NCBI GenBank assembly: GCA_017412605.1
Contig: JAFPWY010000011.1
Coordinates: 310,001-374,000 of the forward strand
DNA: 64,000 nt
From: Fibrobacter sp.
GTDB taxonomy: Bacteria > Fibrobacterota > Fibrobacteria > Fibrobacterales > Fibrobacteraceae
Reading direction: 5' to 3'
Of this stretch, positions 27,346-35,041 are shown piece by piece. The stretch's first letter is position 1. Each line of letters opens with the position of its first letter. A program made the translations under genes and the position numbers. The notes beneath the pieces are model-generated. The model did no database searches. It was not told where the DNA came from and was given only the letters and a program-made list of their open reading frames with translations.

Positions 27346-29265
27346 ATGCATTGCTTTGATAAATATTCTTTTGTTGCGTTAGTTGCTTTGTTTGCTGGGC
27401 TTGGTATGGGCTTGGTAGGCTGTGGAGATAGCGATAGTGATCCGATAGGGACTCGGAGCTCCGGAATTTCGTCGTCGGGAATGAGCGAAGAGGATTTCGC
27501 TTCCCACTGTAAAGAAAAATACGGTATCGAGGCAGATGTCCCCTGGACGCAGTCCCTTTCCGACAGCAACTACATATCCGGTTTCGTCTGTGACGAAGCG
27601 ACCTATTACATGAGCTACATGTCTCCGATTTATGCCAGGTGTGTCGGGACTCGCTACAACGGGAACAAGGAGCGTTTCGACATAACCCTTATTACCGAAC
27701 CGGGAGACAAGTTCATCTGGGCGAGCATTTCGGGCTGCAAATACAAACTGGGTACCGATGGCGATTTTGCGGGTGTGCTGGAAAATACGGGTGAACGGAC
27801 TCTCGACGACTGCTATTGCAGGGAGGTCGAAGGGACTGTCGAATACCGCGCTTTTGCCGCCGATGCCAAGGATGCGGCCAGCTCGTCTTCAAAAGAATCG
27901 TCTTCCGATTCCTCGTCTGGCAAACAGGCTTCCAGTTCTTCGAAAGAGGAAAAGGTCGAATCGTCCTCCAGTTCTTCCGAACCGGCTCCTGCCAGTAGCG
28001 ATAATGGAGCCGCATTCGCTGACGACTACTTTAAGAAGGATGGTGTCGATTTCGTGAAAATCGGTAACCAGTCGTGGATGAAAAAAAATGTCGAGATTAC
28101 GTCGGGCATCGACAAGGGCTTTTTGTGGTGCTATGACAACAACGATAAAATGTGTGACAAGTATGGCACCATGACGCATTGGAAGGCTTTCACGAATACT
28201 TGGAGCTGGTTCAACGGCCCCGACGGACCGCTGCTCTTGAGCAATCCGGTTAAAGGCGCATGCCCGAACGGCACCCACCTTCCCACAAAGGCCGAACTCA
28301 AAGAACTCATTGGCTACCTGGAAGACCATCCCGACGAGGTGGTGAAACTGACGAACCAACTCGGTGGTGTCTACAGTGATGGTTTCCCGGACGACGAGAA
28401 ATACTACGATGACGAAGATGGTGACATCGTGCTCTTGGGTTTCCATGGCGCAGAGGACAGCTTTGTTCTCATGGGTGGCGAACTTTCGGAGACGGCGGAT
28501 CCGAATTCGAAAACGCTGGGCGTGTGGAGCCTGCATTATGGCAAGAGCACGGGATTGACGCTCATGAAGATGGGGGTCGGCCGCGCGGCTTATGCGCGTT
28601 GCCTCGTGAACGACAGTACAGAAACGGTTGCAGGCCCGGACACGCTGACGATTGCGGCGGGGTGCGACGAGGCCCACCGGGAAAACTGGGACTACCTGAA
28701 TCCAGATGTCGAATACGGGTGCATCAAGGATGAACGTGACGGAAGGTTCTACAAGACGTTGATTATTGAAGGTAAGCTTTGGCTTGCCGAAAACCTGCGC
28801 TTTGTTCCCAGCGAAGCCAGCTGGTGCTATACGACGCTAGATGACGGCGAGTGCGATATTTACGGGCGCTATTACAGCGGTGCCGCCGTCAGGGACCTTT
28901 CAGGAATTTGTCCGGAAGGTTTCCATGTGGCAAGCGAGACGGAAATGGAAGGTTTGTCGAAGGATGACCAGGTGGAGTTGCTTTCTGCTGACGGATGGGA
29001 TCAGAGTGGTAATACGGTCCTGAGCGGAAATAGCACGGGATTTACGATTCTTCCCGGCGGTGTCCGCGGAGGGAATGAACCCGAGCGCGGTTGGACTCTT
29101 GGTGAATTCAGCGGAATCGGGGGAATTGCCTATTTTTGGACAAGGAACCAGAATGGAATCTCTGAGCATTATTACGTAGCCATCAGGAACGTAGCCGGGG
29201 ACAAACTCAGTTCGTCGCTCAAGTACAACGATTTCGCCATGCCTGTCCGCTGCGTCAAGAATTGA
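27346..29265 (+). CDS. FISUMP-domain lipoprotein
   Basis: 639 residues. A lipoprotein signal (GLVGC) is followed by an N-terminal domain with four cysteines (about 50-160), a Ser-rich linker (about 180-215) and two FISUMP domains. The first (about 220-420) has IGNQSWMKKNV, DKYGTMTHW and CPNGTHLPTKAEL. The second (about 450-639) has IIEGKLWLAENLRF, CDIYGRYYSGAA, CPEGFHVASETEM and the terminal MPVRCVKN. These are hallmarks of TIGR02145, the most abundant paralogous domain of Fibrobacter, of unknown biochemical role. GAGGAG lies just before the ATG. It is probably exposed on the outer membrane. Confidence 0.85.
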   Translation: MHCFDKYSFVALVALFAGLGMGLVGCGDSDSDPIGTRSSGISSSGMSEEDFASHCKEKYGIEADVPWTQSLSDSNYISGFVCDEATYYMSYMSPIYARCVGTRYNGNKERFDITLITEPGDKFIWASISGCKYKLGTDGDFAGVLENTGERTLDDCYCREVEGTVEYRAFAADAKDAASSSSKESSSDSSSGKQASSSSKEEKVESSSSSSEPAPASSDNGAAFADDYFKKDGVDFVKIGNQSWMKKNVEITSGIDKGFLWCYDNNDKMCDKYGTMTHWKAFTNTWSWFNGPDGPLLLSNPVKGACPNGTHLPTKAELKELIGYLEDHPDEVVKLTNQLGGVYSDGFPDDEKYYDDEDGDIVLLGFHGAEDSFVLMGGELSETADPNSKTLGVWSLHYGKSTGLTLMKMGVGRAAYARCLVNDSTETVAGPDTLTIAAGCDEAHRENWDYLNPDVEYGCIKDERDGRFYKTLIIEGKLWLAENLRFVPSEASWCYTTLDDGECDIYGRYYSGAAVRDLSGICPEGFHVASETEMEGLSKDDQVELLSADGWDQSGNTVLSGNSTGFTILPGGVRGGNEPERGWTLGEFSGIGGIAYFWTRNQNGISEHYYVAIRNVAGDKLSSSLKYNDFAMPVRCVKN

Positions 29266-29286
29266 TTTTAGAGGGGCCTGCGGTCA

Positions 29287-29317
29287 TTGACGTTATCCCG
29301 CAATTTGGCTATATTTG
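29287..29317 (+). promoter_or_regulatory. Promoter of tRNA-Arg
   Basis: TTGACG, a 17-bp spacer, then TATATTTG, ending 21 bp before the tRNA 5' end. It closely matches the rpsF promoter of this window. Confidence 0.75.
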
Positions 29318-29338
29318 CGCTACTCCTAACAAGGTCGG

Positions 29339-29412
29339 GCTCGAGTAGCTCAGTTGGATAGAGCAATTGCCTTCTAAGCAATGGGTCGTGGGTTCGAATC
29401 CCGCCTCGAGTA
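29339..29412 (+). tRNA. tRNA-Arg (anticodon TCT)
   Basis: Full cloverleaf. The acceptor is GCTCGAG against CTCGAGT, with one G-U pair at 1-72. The D-arm is GCTC/GAGC, the anticodon loop CTTCTAA (TCT, reading AGA), the T-arm GTGGG-TTCGAAT-CCCGC, and the discriminator A. CCA is not encoded. Confidence 0.95.
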
Positions 29413-29420
29413 TATAAAAA

Positions 29421-29450
29421 AGACTCCCTTTTGCAGGGAGCCTTTTTTTT
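29421..29450. terminator. Terminator between tRNA-Arg and the convergent thioredoxin gene
   Basis: CTCCCT and AGGGAG pair, flanked by eight Ts on the plus strand and by an A-run on the other side. It can therefore serve both the tRNA and the convergent minus-strand gene. Confidence 0.85.
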
Positions 29451-29461
29451 GCCTAGAAAAA

Positions 29462-30007
29462 TTATTTCTTGAACATCTTGTTCAGCGTGGCGCGCAGGTG
29501 GTTCATGTTGGCCTCGTTGAGCGTCTCGTAACGGTAGAAGGTCCCGTCCTTTTGAACAAGGTAGACGACCGGGATGTAACCTGTGCCATAAGCGGGGCCG
29601 AACTTGCCTTCGGAGTCCTGGAAGACCGGAATGACTGCATGGAACTGGTCGATGAACAGGCGGATGTCGTTTTTCTTGATGCCGCCGCCAAGCCCGATGG
29701 CGATGCCTGTGAGTCCGTCGCTTTCATATTCCTTCATCAGGTTCTGGATGATGGGGAAGTGGTGCTGGCAATGCGGGCACTTGGGGCTGAAGTAGTAGAT
29801 GAGGAGTGGCCGATTGCTGAAATGGCTAAAGAGGATGCCGGGATCGCTGATGCCGGTGAGGGGCTTCGAGAAGTCCATCTTCATGGGCTGGTTGGAGGAT
29901 GAATCTTGCATCAACTTGATGTCCGCCATCTGGGGCTCGGGTGCAAGCTGAGCAAAAGAGATTCCCGCGATGGCAAAAACACAAAACAAAAAAGATGCGA
30001 TGCGCAT
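29462..30007 (-). CDS. Exported TlpA-like thioredoxin-fold protein
   Basis: 181 residues with a signal peptide (cleavage near SFAQ) and a thioredoxin fold carrying the redox motif CPHC (Cys77-Cys80) in YYFSPKCPHCQHH. The cis-proline is in GYIPVVYLV. It probably reduces or oxidises periplasmic protein disulfides. The CPHC dipeptide is that of DsbA, while the overall fold is TlpA/AhpC-TSA-like. AGGAG lies six bases before the ATG. No cytochrome c or DsbD genes are nearby to fix its role. Confidence 0.85.
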   Translation of the reverse strand: MRIASFLFCVFAIAGISFAQLAPEPQMADIKLMQDSSSNQPMKMDFSKPLTGISDPGILFSHFSNRPLLIYYFSPKCPHCQHHFPIIQNLMKEYESDGLTGIAIGLGGGIKKNDIRLFIDQFHAVIPVFQDSEGKFGPAYGTGYIPVVYLVQKDGTFYRYETLNEANMNHLRATLNKMFKK

Positions 30008-30148
30008 TGAGTACTCCTGAACTGCTTATTGAACCATTGTTACTGATTCTTTGCAAAGACGTAAGATACGAAATTATGGGGCGAAAAAGTTAGAAATTTG
30101 AAAAAAAAGAGCAAAAAAAGGGCCTGAAGAGCTACATTTGTCAAAGAA

Positions 30149-30940
30149 GTGAAGAAAATTGCGCTCATAATATTCTTTTTGGCGATTTCCGCGCTGGCCG
30201 AGGAACGCGTTTTTGCGGACGACGTGAACATTCCCCTTCCGAGACAGGGTGCCTATACCGGTCGCGGCCTTTCGGCCGGACTTGCGGGGGGCGTTTTCGA
30301 GCCGACAAAGAACTGCGACTGCCTTGGGGTGTGGCAGGCCCAGGGGGACTTCCTGTATTATCCCTGGTTGAGCGGGGGTATCGACGTGCGCTTTTTCGGG
30401 GGAGACCTGGATAGCGACGTGATGGTGATGTACCAGCGTTACCGTATTTCTGCCAAGGCGTTTTTCTTGACGAAAATATTGGCTTTGTACCTGTCTCCGG
30501 TGCTCGGGCTCGAGAATACCAGCATTTCCGAGTTCCGCAAGGAACTCCACGGTCATGGCTATGACCGCGAGACTCCCGGCTGGAATGCGAAAAACGAGAA
30601 GGATAGCATCATCGATTCCGTCGAGGTGAACCGCAAGTCGTGTGAGAAAATGTTCTCGCTAGACGGGTTCTCTGTGGGCATGGAATTTGGTGGTGGGCTT
30701 TCCCTGGGACGCTATTTCGGACTTACGGGGAGTATCCTCTATGAATACAATTTTGTTGAGGCGGTGCAGCTGACCTTGACCCCCGGTTTGGCCTTCGACA
30801 TGCGTCGCGTATGGGCCTGGCCTCGCGAAAAACTGCGTTCCATGTGGATTTCGTTCGAAGTCGGCTTCCAGAGGTACTTCAATAGGGGTGTCGGAACATG
30901 GTCAAAATCGGCCGTTTTAGGCATCCAGTTGGGAATGTAG
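30149..30940 (+). CDS. Exported protein, possibly a small outer-membrane barrel
   Basis: 263 residues starting at a GTG that gives a textbook signal peptide (KKIALIIFFLAISALAEE). The mature protein is rich in alternating Gly, aromatic and charged residues and ends with a strand-like segment (WSKSAVLGIQLGM), as in opacity-type barrels. Two cysteines lie in KNCDCLG near residue 52. No conserved family is recognised. It is followed at once by the rpsF promoter. Confidence 0.65.
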   Translation: MKKIALIIFFLAISALAEERVFADDVNIPLPRQGAYTGRGLSAGLAGGVFEPTKNCDCLGVWQAQGDFLYYPWLSGGIDVRFFGGDLDSDVMVMYQRYRISAKAFFLTKILALYLSPVLGLENTSISEFRKELHGHGYDRETPGWNAKNEKDSIIDSVEVNRKSCEKMFSLDGFSVGMEFGGGLSLGRYFGLTGSILYEYNFVEAVQLTLTPGLAFDMRRVWAWPREKLRSMWISFEVGFQRYFNRGVGTWSKSAVLGIQLGM

Positions 30941-30952
30941 CCTGTTCAAACA

Positions 30953-30982
30953 TTGACAGAAGCCGTCCATTTTCTATATTTG
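30953..30982 (+). promoter_or_regulatory. Promoter of the rpsF-rpsR-rplI operon
   Basis: TTGACA, 16 bases, TATATTTG. This is a near-consensus primary sigma promoter with the added TTG characteristic of this window. Confidence 0.8.
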
Positions 30983-31055
30983 CCGCACCGGATTTATTCC
31001 GGAACCCTCCCGGGGCCAATGCCGGTTCCCGGGCGATAGACCAAAGGGACTCATT
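30983..31055 (+). promoter_or_regulatory. Structured leader of rpsF, candidate S6:S18 autoregulatory RNA
   Basis: The 5' leader folds through CCGGAACC (30999-31006) with GGTTCC-C-GG (31023-31031), leaving a bulged C, and has GC-rich inner sequence. Known rpsF leaders bind the S6:S18 complex through a bulged CCG-containing hairpin. The position and bulge fit that class, but I cannot confirm the consensus. Confidence 0.4.
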
Positions 31056-31427
31056 ATGAGACAATACGAAACGATGGTTATCATCGACGCTATGATCTCT
31101 GACGACGCCATCAATGCTGAAGTCGAGAACATCGGTGCCATGATCACCAACGGTGGCGGTGAAATTCTCCGTCGCGACGACTGGGGCAAGCGTAAGCTCG
31201 CCTATTCCATCAACAAGCGCCAGCACGGCTACTATGTGATTTTCTACTACAAGGCTGAAGCCTCCGTAGTGGCTAACATGGAAGCTGCCCTCAAGCTGAA
31301 CGAAAACGCTCTTCGTTGGATGACCCTCGCTGATTATCCGATGAGCGAAATTGTTTACAACCAGGATATGGCTCAGACCACCGAAGATATCGTGCCGGTC
31401 GACGCCGAAGACGGGGAGGCTGAATAA
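31056..31427 (+). CDS. rpsF: Small ribosomal subunit protein bS6
   Basis: 123 residues, opening [17 protein letters not shown], the bS6 signature. It has the ferredoxin-like fold pattern with [13 protein letters not shown] in the middle. It binds the platform of the 30S subunit together with bS18. It is the first gene of the rpsF-rpsR-rplI operon, and its last codons overlap the rpsR start by one base. The acidic tail (VDAEDGEAE) is usual for the family. Confidence 0.97.
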   Translation: MRQYETMVIIDAMISDDAINAEVENIGAMITNGGGEILRRDDWGKRKLAYSINKRQHGYYVIFYYKAEASVVANMEAALKLNENALRWMTLADYPMSEIVYNQDMAQTTEDIVPVDAEDGEAE

Positions 31428-31678
31428 TGGCTTTTGAAGATAAGAAACAGGGACCGCGTATCCGCCGCAAGAAGACTTGCTGGTTCACGGAAAATAACGT
31501 CAAGTTCATTGACTACAAGGACGAGAAGACTCTCCGTCGCTTCATCTCTGAACGTGGCAAGATCATCCCGCGCCGCATTTCTGGCACGTCTGCCAAGTAT
31601 CAGCGTATGCTGAACGAGGCTATCAAGCGCGCTCGCCAGATGGCTATTCTCCCGTTCGTTTCGGACAGCATGCGCTAA
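31427..31678 (+). CDS. rpsR: Small ribosomal subunit protein bS18
   Basis: 83 residues, basic, with the family core [19 protein letters not shown] and ending [11 protein letters not shown]. It binds bS6 on the 30S platform. The start overlaps the rpsF stop (TAATG), and GGGAGG inside rpsF provides the ribosome site, so translation is coupled. No priB or ssb gene lies between rpsF and rpsR, unlike in many other bacteria. Confidence 0.97.
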   Translation: MAFEDKKQGPRIRRKKTCWFTENNVKFIDYKDEKTLRRFISERGKIIPRRISGTSAKYQRMLNEAIKRARQMAILPFVSDSMR

Positions 31679-31694
31679 TAGGAGGAACTAGACT

Positions 31695-32141
31695 ATGGAA
31701 ATTATTCTTAAGGCCAATGTTCCTCACCTGGGCAAGATGCTCGACGTTGTGAAAGTGAAGGACGGCTATGCCCGTAACTTCCTCTTCCCGCGCAAGCTCG
31801 CCGTCCGTGCTACGAAGGAAGCTAAGCTTCAGATTGAAACCAACCGCGCCGCCCTCGAAGCCCAGTTCCAGAAGGAACTCGCTGCTGCCGGCGATGTGGC
31901 TGCCAAGCTTTCTCAGATTTCTGTGAACCTTGAACGCCGCGTTGTGGAAGGTGAACGCCTTTACGGTTCTGTTTCCGCTGGTGACATCGCCGATGCCATC
32001 ACCAAGCAGGGCGTCAAGGTCTCCCGTGCCCAGATCGATCTGGCCGAACCCATCAAGCAGCTCGGTGTCTACACCGTCACTGTCAAGGTGTTCAGCGACG
32101 TCGAAGCACAGGTCAAGGTTTGGGTGGTTGCTGAGAAGTAA
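31695..32141 (+). CDS. rplI: Large ribosomal subunit protein bL9
   Basis: 148 residues. The N-terminal RNA-binding domain contains LGKMLDVVKVKDGYARNFL, a long connecting helix follows (about 45-75), and the C-terminal domain ends VKVWVVAEK. This is the typical two-domain dumbbell that projects from the 50S subunit. AGGAGGA precedes the ATG. It is the last gene of the operon, with a terminator 30 bp downstream. Confidence 0.97.
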   Translation: MEIILKANVPHLGKMLDVVKVKDGYARNFLFPRKLAVRATKEAKLQIETNRAALEAQFQKELAAAGDVAAKLSQISVNLERRVVEGERLYGSVSAGDIADAITKQGVKVSRAQIDLAEPIKQLGVYTVTVKVFSDVEAQVKVWVVAEK

Positions 32142-32173
32142 TTAGCTCTCAAAACCCCTAAAAGTTGAAAAAA

Positions 32174-32201
32174 GCGTCTCCGTGAAAACGGAGACGTTTT
32201 T
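32174..32201 (+). terminator. Terminator of the rpsF operon
   Basis: GCGTCTCCGT-GAAA-ACGGAGACGT stem with a tetraloop, followed by five Ts. Confidence 0.92.
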
Positions 32202-32207
32202 GTATAA

Positions 32208-32236
32208 ACAGAAAACCACCTGCTAGGCAGGTGGTT
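32208..32236 (-). terminator. Terminator of the XPB-type helicase gene
   Basis: AACCACCTGC-CTA-GCAGGTGGTT on the minus strand, followed by TTC-TG-TTT. It lies ten bases after the helicase stop, back to back with the rpsF operon terminator. Confidence 0.85.
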
Positions 32237-32245
32237 CCAAAGAGC

Positions 32246-34024
32246 CTACTGTCTTGCAGCTAGTTCTTCGGGCGTGCGGCTAAGGATGTCCCAGTCGCCG
32301 CGCTTGATGATCTTGTAGGCGTAGCCCTGCTCGGTAAGGAACAGCTGGCGGTTCATCGCGAATTCCTGTTCCTTGGAGTCCTGCGTGACGATGCTGTAGA
32401 AGTGCGCGGCACCGCCGTCGCTCTTGGGCCTGAGCACGCGGCCGAGGCGCTGGGCTTCTTCCTGGCGGCTGCCGAACGTTCCCGAAATCTGGATGAGCAC
32501 GTTCGCGTCGGGCAGGTCGATGGCGAAGTTGCCGACTTTGGACACCATGAGGTTCTTGAGGCTCCCGTCGCGGAAGGCAGCGTAGAGCTTTTCGCGGTCC
32601 TTGTTCGGCGTCTTGCCCGTGATGAGCGGGATGCCGAGTTCCTTGGAGAGCGATTCGAGCTGGTCGATGTACTGGCCGATGATGAGCACGCGGTCGTCGG
32701 GCTTGTCGAAATACTTGAGCAGGCGTTCCACGATGTCCGTCTTCTCGGGGTTCGTGGAGGCGAGCGTAATCTTCTCGCGCACCGGTGCAAGCGCATACTT
32801 CATCTTGAGCTCGGCTTCCATCGGGATGCGGATTTCGTTACAGTCGGCGGTGGCGATCCAGCCCTGGGCTTCCAATATGCGCCACGGGATGTCGTACTTC
32901 TTGGGGCCGATAAGGCTGAACACTTCGGTTTCCTTGTGGTCTTCGCGGACGAGTGTGGCGGTGAGGCCGAGGCGGCGTGTGGCCTGCATTTCGGTACTCA
33001 GGCGGAACACGGGGGCGGGCAACAGGTGCACCTCGTCGTAAATCATGAGGCCCCATTTCTGGGTGCTGAACAGCGGGAAGTTCGCGAGTTCCTTCTTGAC
33101 TTCCTCGTCGGTAAAGTCGTCGAGCTCGGTCTCGGGCTTTTCGTTTTCGGCCTTCTTCGCGCGCTTGCGCTGCGTGAGAATCTGGTAGGTCGCAACCGTT
33201 ACCGGGCCGATTTCCTTGATTTCGCCGGAGTATTCCTTCACCTGGTCGATGGTGAGGTCTGTCTTGTCGCAGATTTCGCGGATCCACTGGCGCGATGCGG
33301 ATATGTTCGGCGTGAGAATCAATGTTTTCGTTTGTACCAAGGCCATCGTCGCAAGGCCGATGACCGTCTTGCCCGAACCGCAGGGGAGCACGATAACGCC
33401 CGAACCGCCCTTCTCGGAACCGCTAGCGTAGAACACTTGGGCGGCTTCTTTCTGGTAGTCGCGGAGTTCGAACTTCTTGCCGCTGAGTGTCGTCTCGCGC
33501 AGGTGGATGGGCAGCGGGTCGCCCACGGTGTAGCCGGCGAGGTCCTCTACAGGGAACCCGGCGTTGGTGAGGGCCATCTTGAGGTGGCCACGGCGTTCGG
33601 GATCCACGATGGCGCTTGTTTCACCGAGGAATTCGATGACGAACGGCTCGACTTCCTTGAGCTTGCAGATTTCGGTGAACATGTACTGGTCGTCGGATTC
33701 GATGATCAGCCTGTCGCCGTCTTTCTTGAGGCGCAGGAGGCCGTAGCGGGCCATGTAGTCTTCGACTTCCGTGATGACCGTCTGCGGGATGGGGTAGCGG
33801 CTCTGGCTTTCGAGACGCTCGATGACGTCCGGGGCGCGCAGGCCGGTGGCCGCGGCGTTCCAGAGGCTCAGGTGTGATATCTTGTAAGTGTGCAGGTGTT
33901 CCGGGCTCTTGACGAGTTCGGTAAAGGGGGCTATCGCGTCGCGTGCTGCTTCGTAGGAGGGGGAATCGACCTCGACCATGATTTCGAGGTTGCTCTGTAC
34001 AATGATGGCGCCATTCGGATTCAT
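32246..34024 (-). CDS. XPB/Rad25-type superfamily 2 DNA helicase
   Basis: 592 residues. The N-terminal ~180 residues match the damage-recognition-like domain of bacterial and archaeal XPB. Helicase domain 1 holds Walker A PCGSGKT (214-220), the DEVH box (330-333) and the XPB-specific RED motif in LVREDH (about 360). Helicase domain 2 has the motif VI region GRVLRP. XPB is the translocase of eukaryotic TFIIH; bacterial homologs are thought to act in DNA repair, partner unknown. The gene is monocistronic. A TAAATTTG element lies a few bases upstream of the start, with little leader. No Bax1-type nuclease partner is next to it. Confidence 0.92.
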   Translation of the reverse strand: MNPNGAIIVQSNLEIMVEVDSPSYEAARDAIAPFTELVKSPEHLHTYKISHLSLWNAAATGLRAPDVIERLESQSRYPIPQTVITEVEDYMARYGLLRLKKDGDRLIIESDDQYMFTEICKLKEVEPFVIEFLGETSAIVDPERRGHLKMALTNAGFPVEDLAGYTVGDPLPIHLRETTLSGKKFELRDYQKEAAQVFYASGSEKGGSGVIVLPCGSGKTVIGLATMALVQTKTLILTPNISASRQWIREICDKTDLTIDQVKEYSGEIKEIGPVTVATYQILTQRKRAKKAENEKPETELDDFTDEEVKKELANFPLFSTQKWGLMIYDEVHLLPAPVFRLSTEMQATRRLGLTATLVREDHKETEVFSLIGPKKYDIPWRILEAQGWIATADCNEIRIPMEAELKMKYALAPVREKITLASTNPEKTDIVERLLKYFDKPDDRVLIIGQYIDQLESLSKELGIPLITGKTPNKDREKLYAAFRDGSLKNLMVSKVGNFAIDLPDANVLIQISGTFGSRQEEAQRLGRVLRPKSDGGAAHFYSIVTQDSKEQEFAMNRQLFLTEQGYAYKIIKRGDWDILSRTPEELAARQ

Positions 34025-34077
34025 AGGGTGCCAAATTTAGAAAAAAAAGTGGCCGGTGTTTAGTCTTGCGGGCGCGA

Positions 34078-34112
34078 AAAATAAAAACCCCGATTCCGTA
34101 GCGGAATCGGGG
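34078..34112 (-). terminator. Terminator of tRNA-Thr
   Basis: CCCCGATTCCG-CTA-CGGAATCGGGG, a perfect 11-bp stem, followed by TTTTTATTTTT on the minus strand. Confidence 0.95.
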
Positions 34113-34118
34113 CTTTCG

Positions 34119-34191
34119 AGCCACCCAGCAGATTTGAACTGCCGACCTGCTGATTACGAATCAGCTGCTCTACCAGCTGAGCTAGAGTGGC
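34119..34191 (-). tRNA. tRNA-Thr (anticodon CGT)
   Basis: Cloverleaf with acceptor GCCACTC/GGGTGGC (one mismatch-type pair in the middle of the stem), D-arm GCTC/GAGC, anticodon loop TTCGTAA (CGT, reading ACG), T-arm GGCAG-TTCAAAT-CTGCT and discriminator T. CCA is not encoded. It is followed directly by a strong terminator. Confidence 0.95.
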
Positions 34192-34203
34192 ATAGCGGGG
34201 CAA

Positions 34204-34232
34204 AAGTTAGTAATAAGGCTCCCTTTTGTCAA
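34204..34232 (-). promoter_or_regulatory. Promoter of tRNA-Thr
   Basis: TTGACA, 17 bases, TAACTT (then TTG) on the minus strand, ending 13 bp before the tRNA. Confidence 0.65.
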
Positions 34233-34238
34233 GATTGG

Positions 34239-34269
34239 CTGACAAAGGAACTTTTTTTTTCTATGATTG
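34239..34269 (+). promoter_or_regulatory. Promoter of the TPR membrane protein gene
   Basis: CTGACA, 17 bases, TATGATTG on the plus strand, 30 bp before the start codon and back to back with the tRNA-Thr promoter. Confidence 0.6.
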
Positions 34270-34298
34270 GGTCACAAATTTTAAAATGGACGTCTATT

Positions 34299-34982
34299 AT
34301 GGCTAACGAATCTACAACTAACAATTCTGAACTCAAGGAATTTTTTGTTACTCACGGTACCAAGCTCGGTATCGTCTTGGTCGTCATCATGGCTATCGTC
34401 GTGGGTGTCGTGCAATATAACGAATACCGCAAGGGTGCCCTTGATGCCCAGGCCGAAAACCTCGGTCTCGGTATGACGTACCTCTATGCCGGTGAAAAGG
34501 ACAGCGCTCTGGCTGAATTCGAATCCAAGATGAATTCCGGCAAGCTCGAAGGTCTCGCCTTTGCCAAGGCTGCCCTCTACAGCGCGAACATCAAGTTCGA
34601 ACGCAATGATTTCGATGCCGCCGAGGCCCTGTTCCAGAAGGCTCTCGACAAGGCTGGTTCTTCTGCCCTGGTCCGTTCCGCCGCGATGCACGGCATTGCC
34701 TCCGTGAAGATGGAAAAGGGTGACTACACCGCCGCTGCCGGTCTCCTCGAAAAGTTCGTGAGCGAATTCGGCAAGCGCACGGGTGACCTCCAGGACCGCT
34801 ACGAAAAGGACGAACCGGTGGACGAGACTCCGATGGTTGCCGATGCCATGTGGAAACTCACTCTCGTTTACGACAAGCTGGGTCAGGCCGACAAGGCCAA
34901 GGCTACCGCCGAACGCCTCCTCAAGGTCTACGGCGACAACATGCAGTTTGCCGACAAGGCGTCCAAGTTCCTCGGAAAGTAA
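34299..34982 (+). CDS. Membrane-anchored TPR protein (YfgM-like)
   Basis: 227 residues. A short cytoplasmic N-terminus is followed by one membrane helix (LGIVLVVIMAIVVGVVQY) and an Ala-rich helical region with TPR-like repeats (LAFAKAALYSANIKFE, FDAAEALFQKAL, ADKAKATAERLL). The arrangement matches YfgM-type proteins, which face the periplasm near the Sec translocon. I start at MANESTTNN because upstream in-frame codons overlap the tRNA-Thr gene. It is monocistronic, with a strong terminator. The link to Sec is from family resemblance only. Confidence 0.75.
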   Translation: MANESTTNNSELKEFFVTHGTKLGIVLVVIMAIVVGVVQYNEYRKGALDAQAENLGLGMTYLYAGEKDSALAEFESKMNSGKLEGLAFAKAALYSANIKFERNDFDAAEALFQKALDKAGSSALVRSAAMHGIASVKMEKGDYTAAAGLLEKFVSEFGKRTGDLQDRYEKDEPVDETPMVADAMWKLTLVYDKLGQADKAKATAERLLKVYGDNMQFADKASKFLGK

Positions 34983-35004
34983 TCCTTACTTGACTTTTGG
35001 AAAT

Positions 35005-35030
35005 TCCCCGGTCTGACCGGGGATTTTTTT
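35005..35030 (+). terminator. Terminator after the TPR protein gene
   Basis: TCCCCGGT-CTG-ACCGGGGA stem followed by seven Ts. Confidence 0.92.
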
Positions 35031-35041
35031 GTCCCTGGAAA

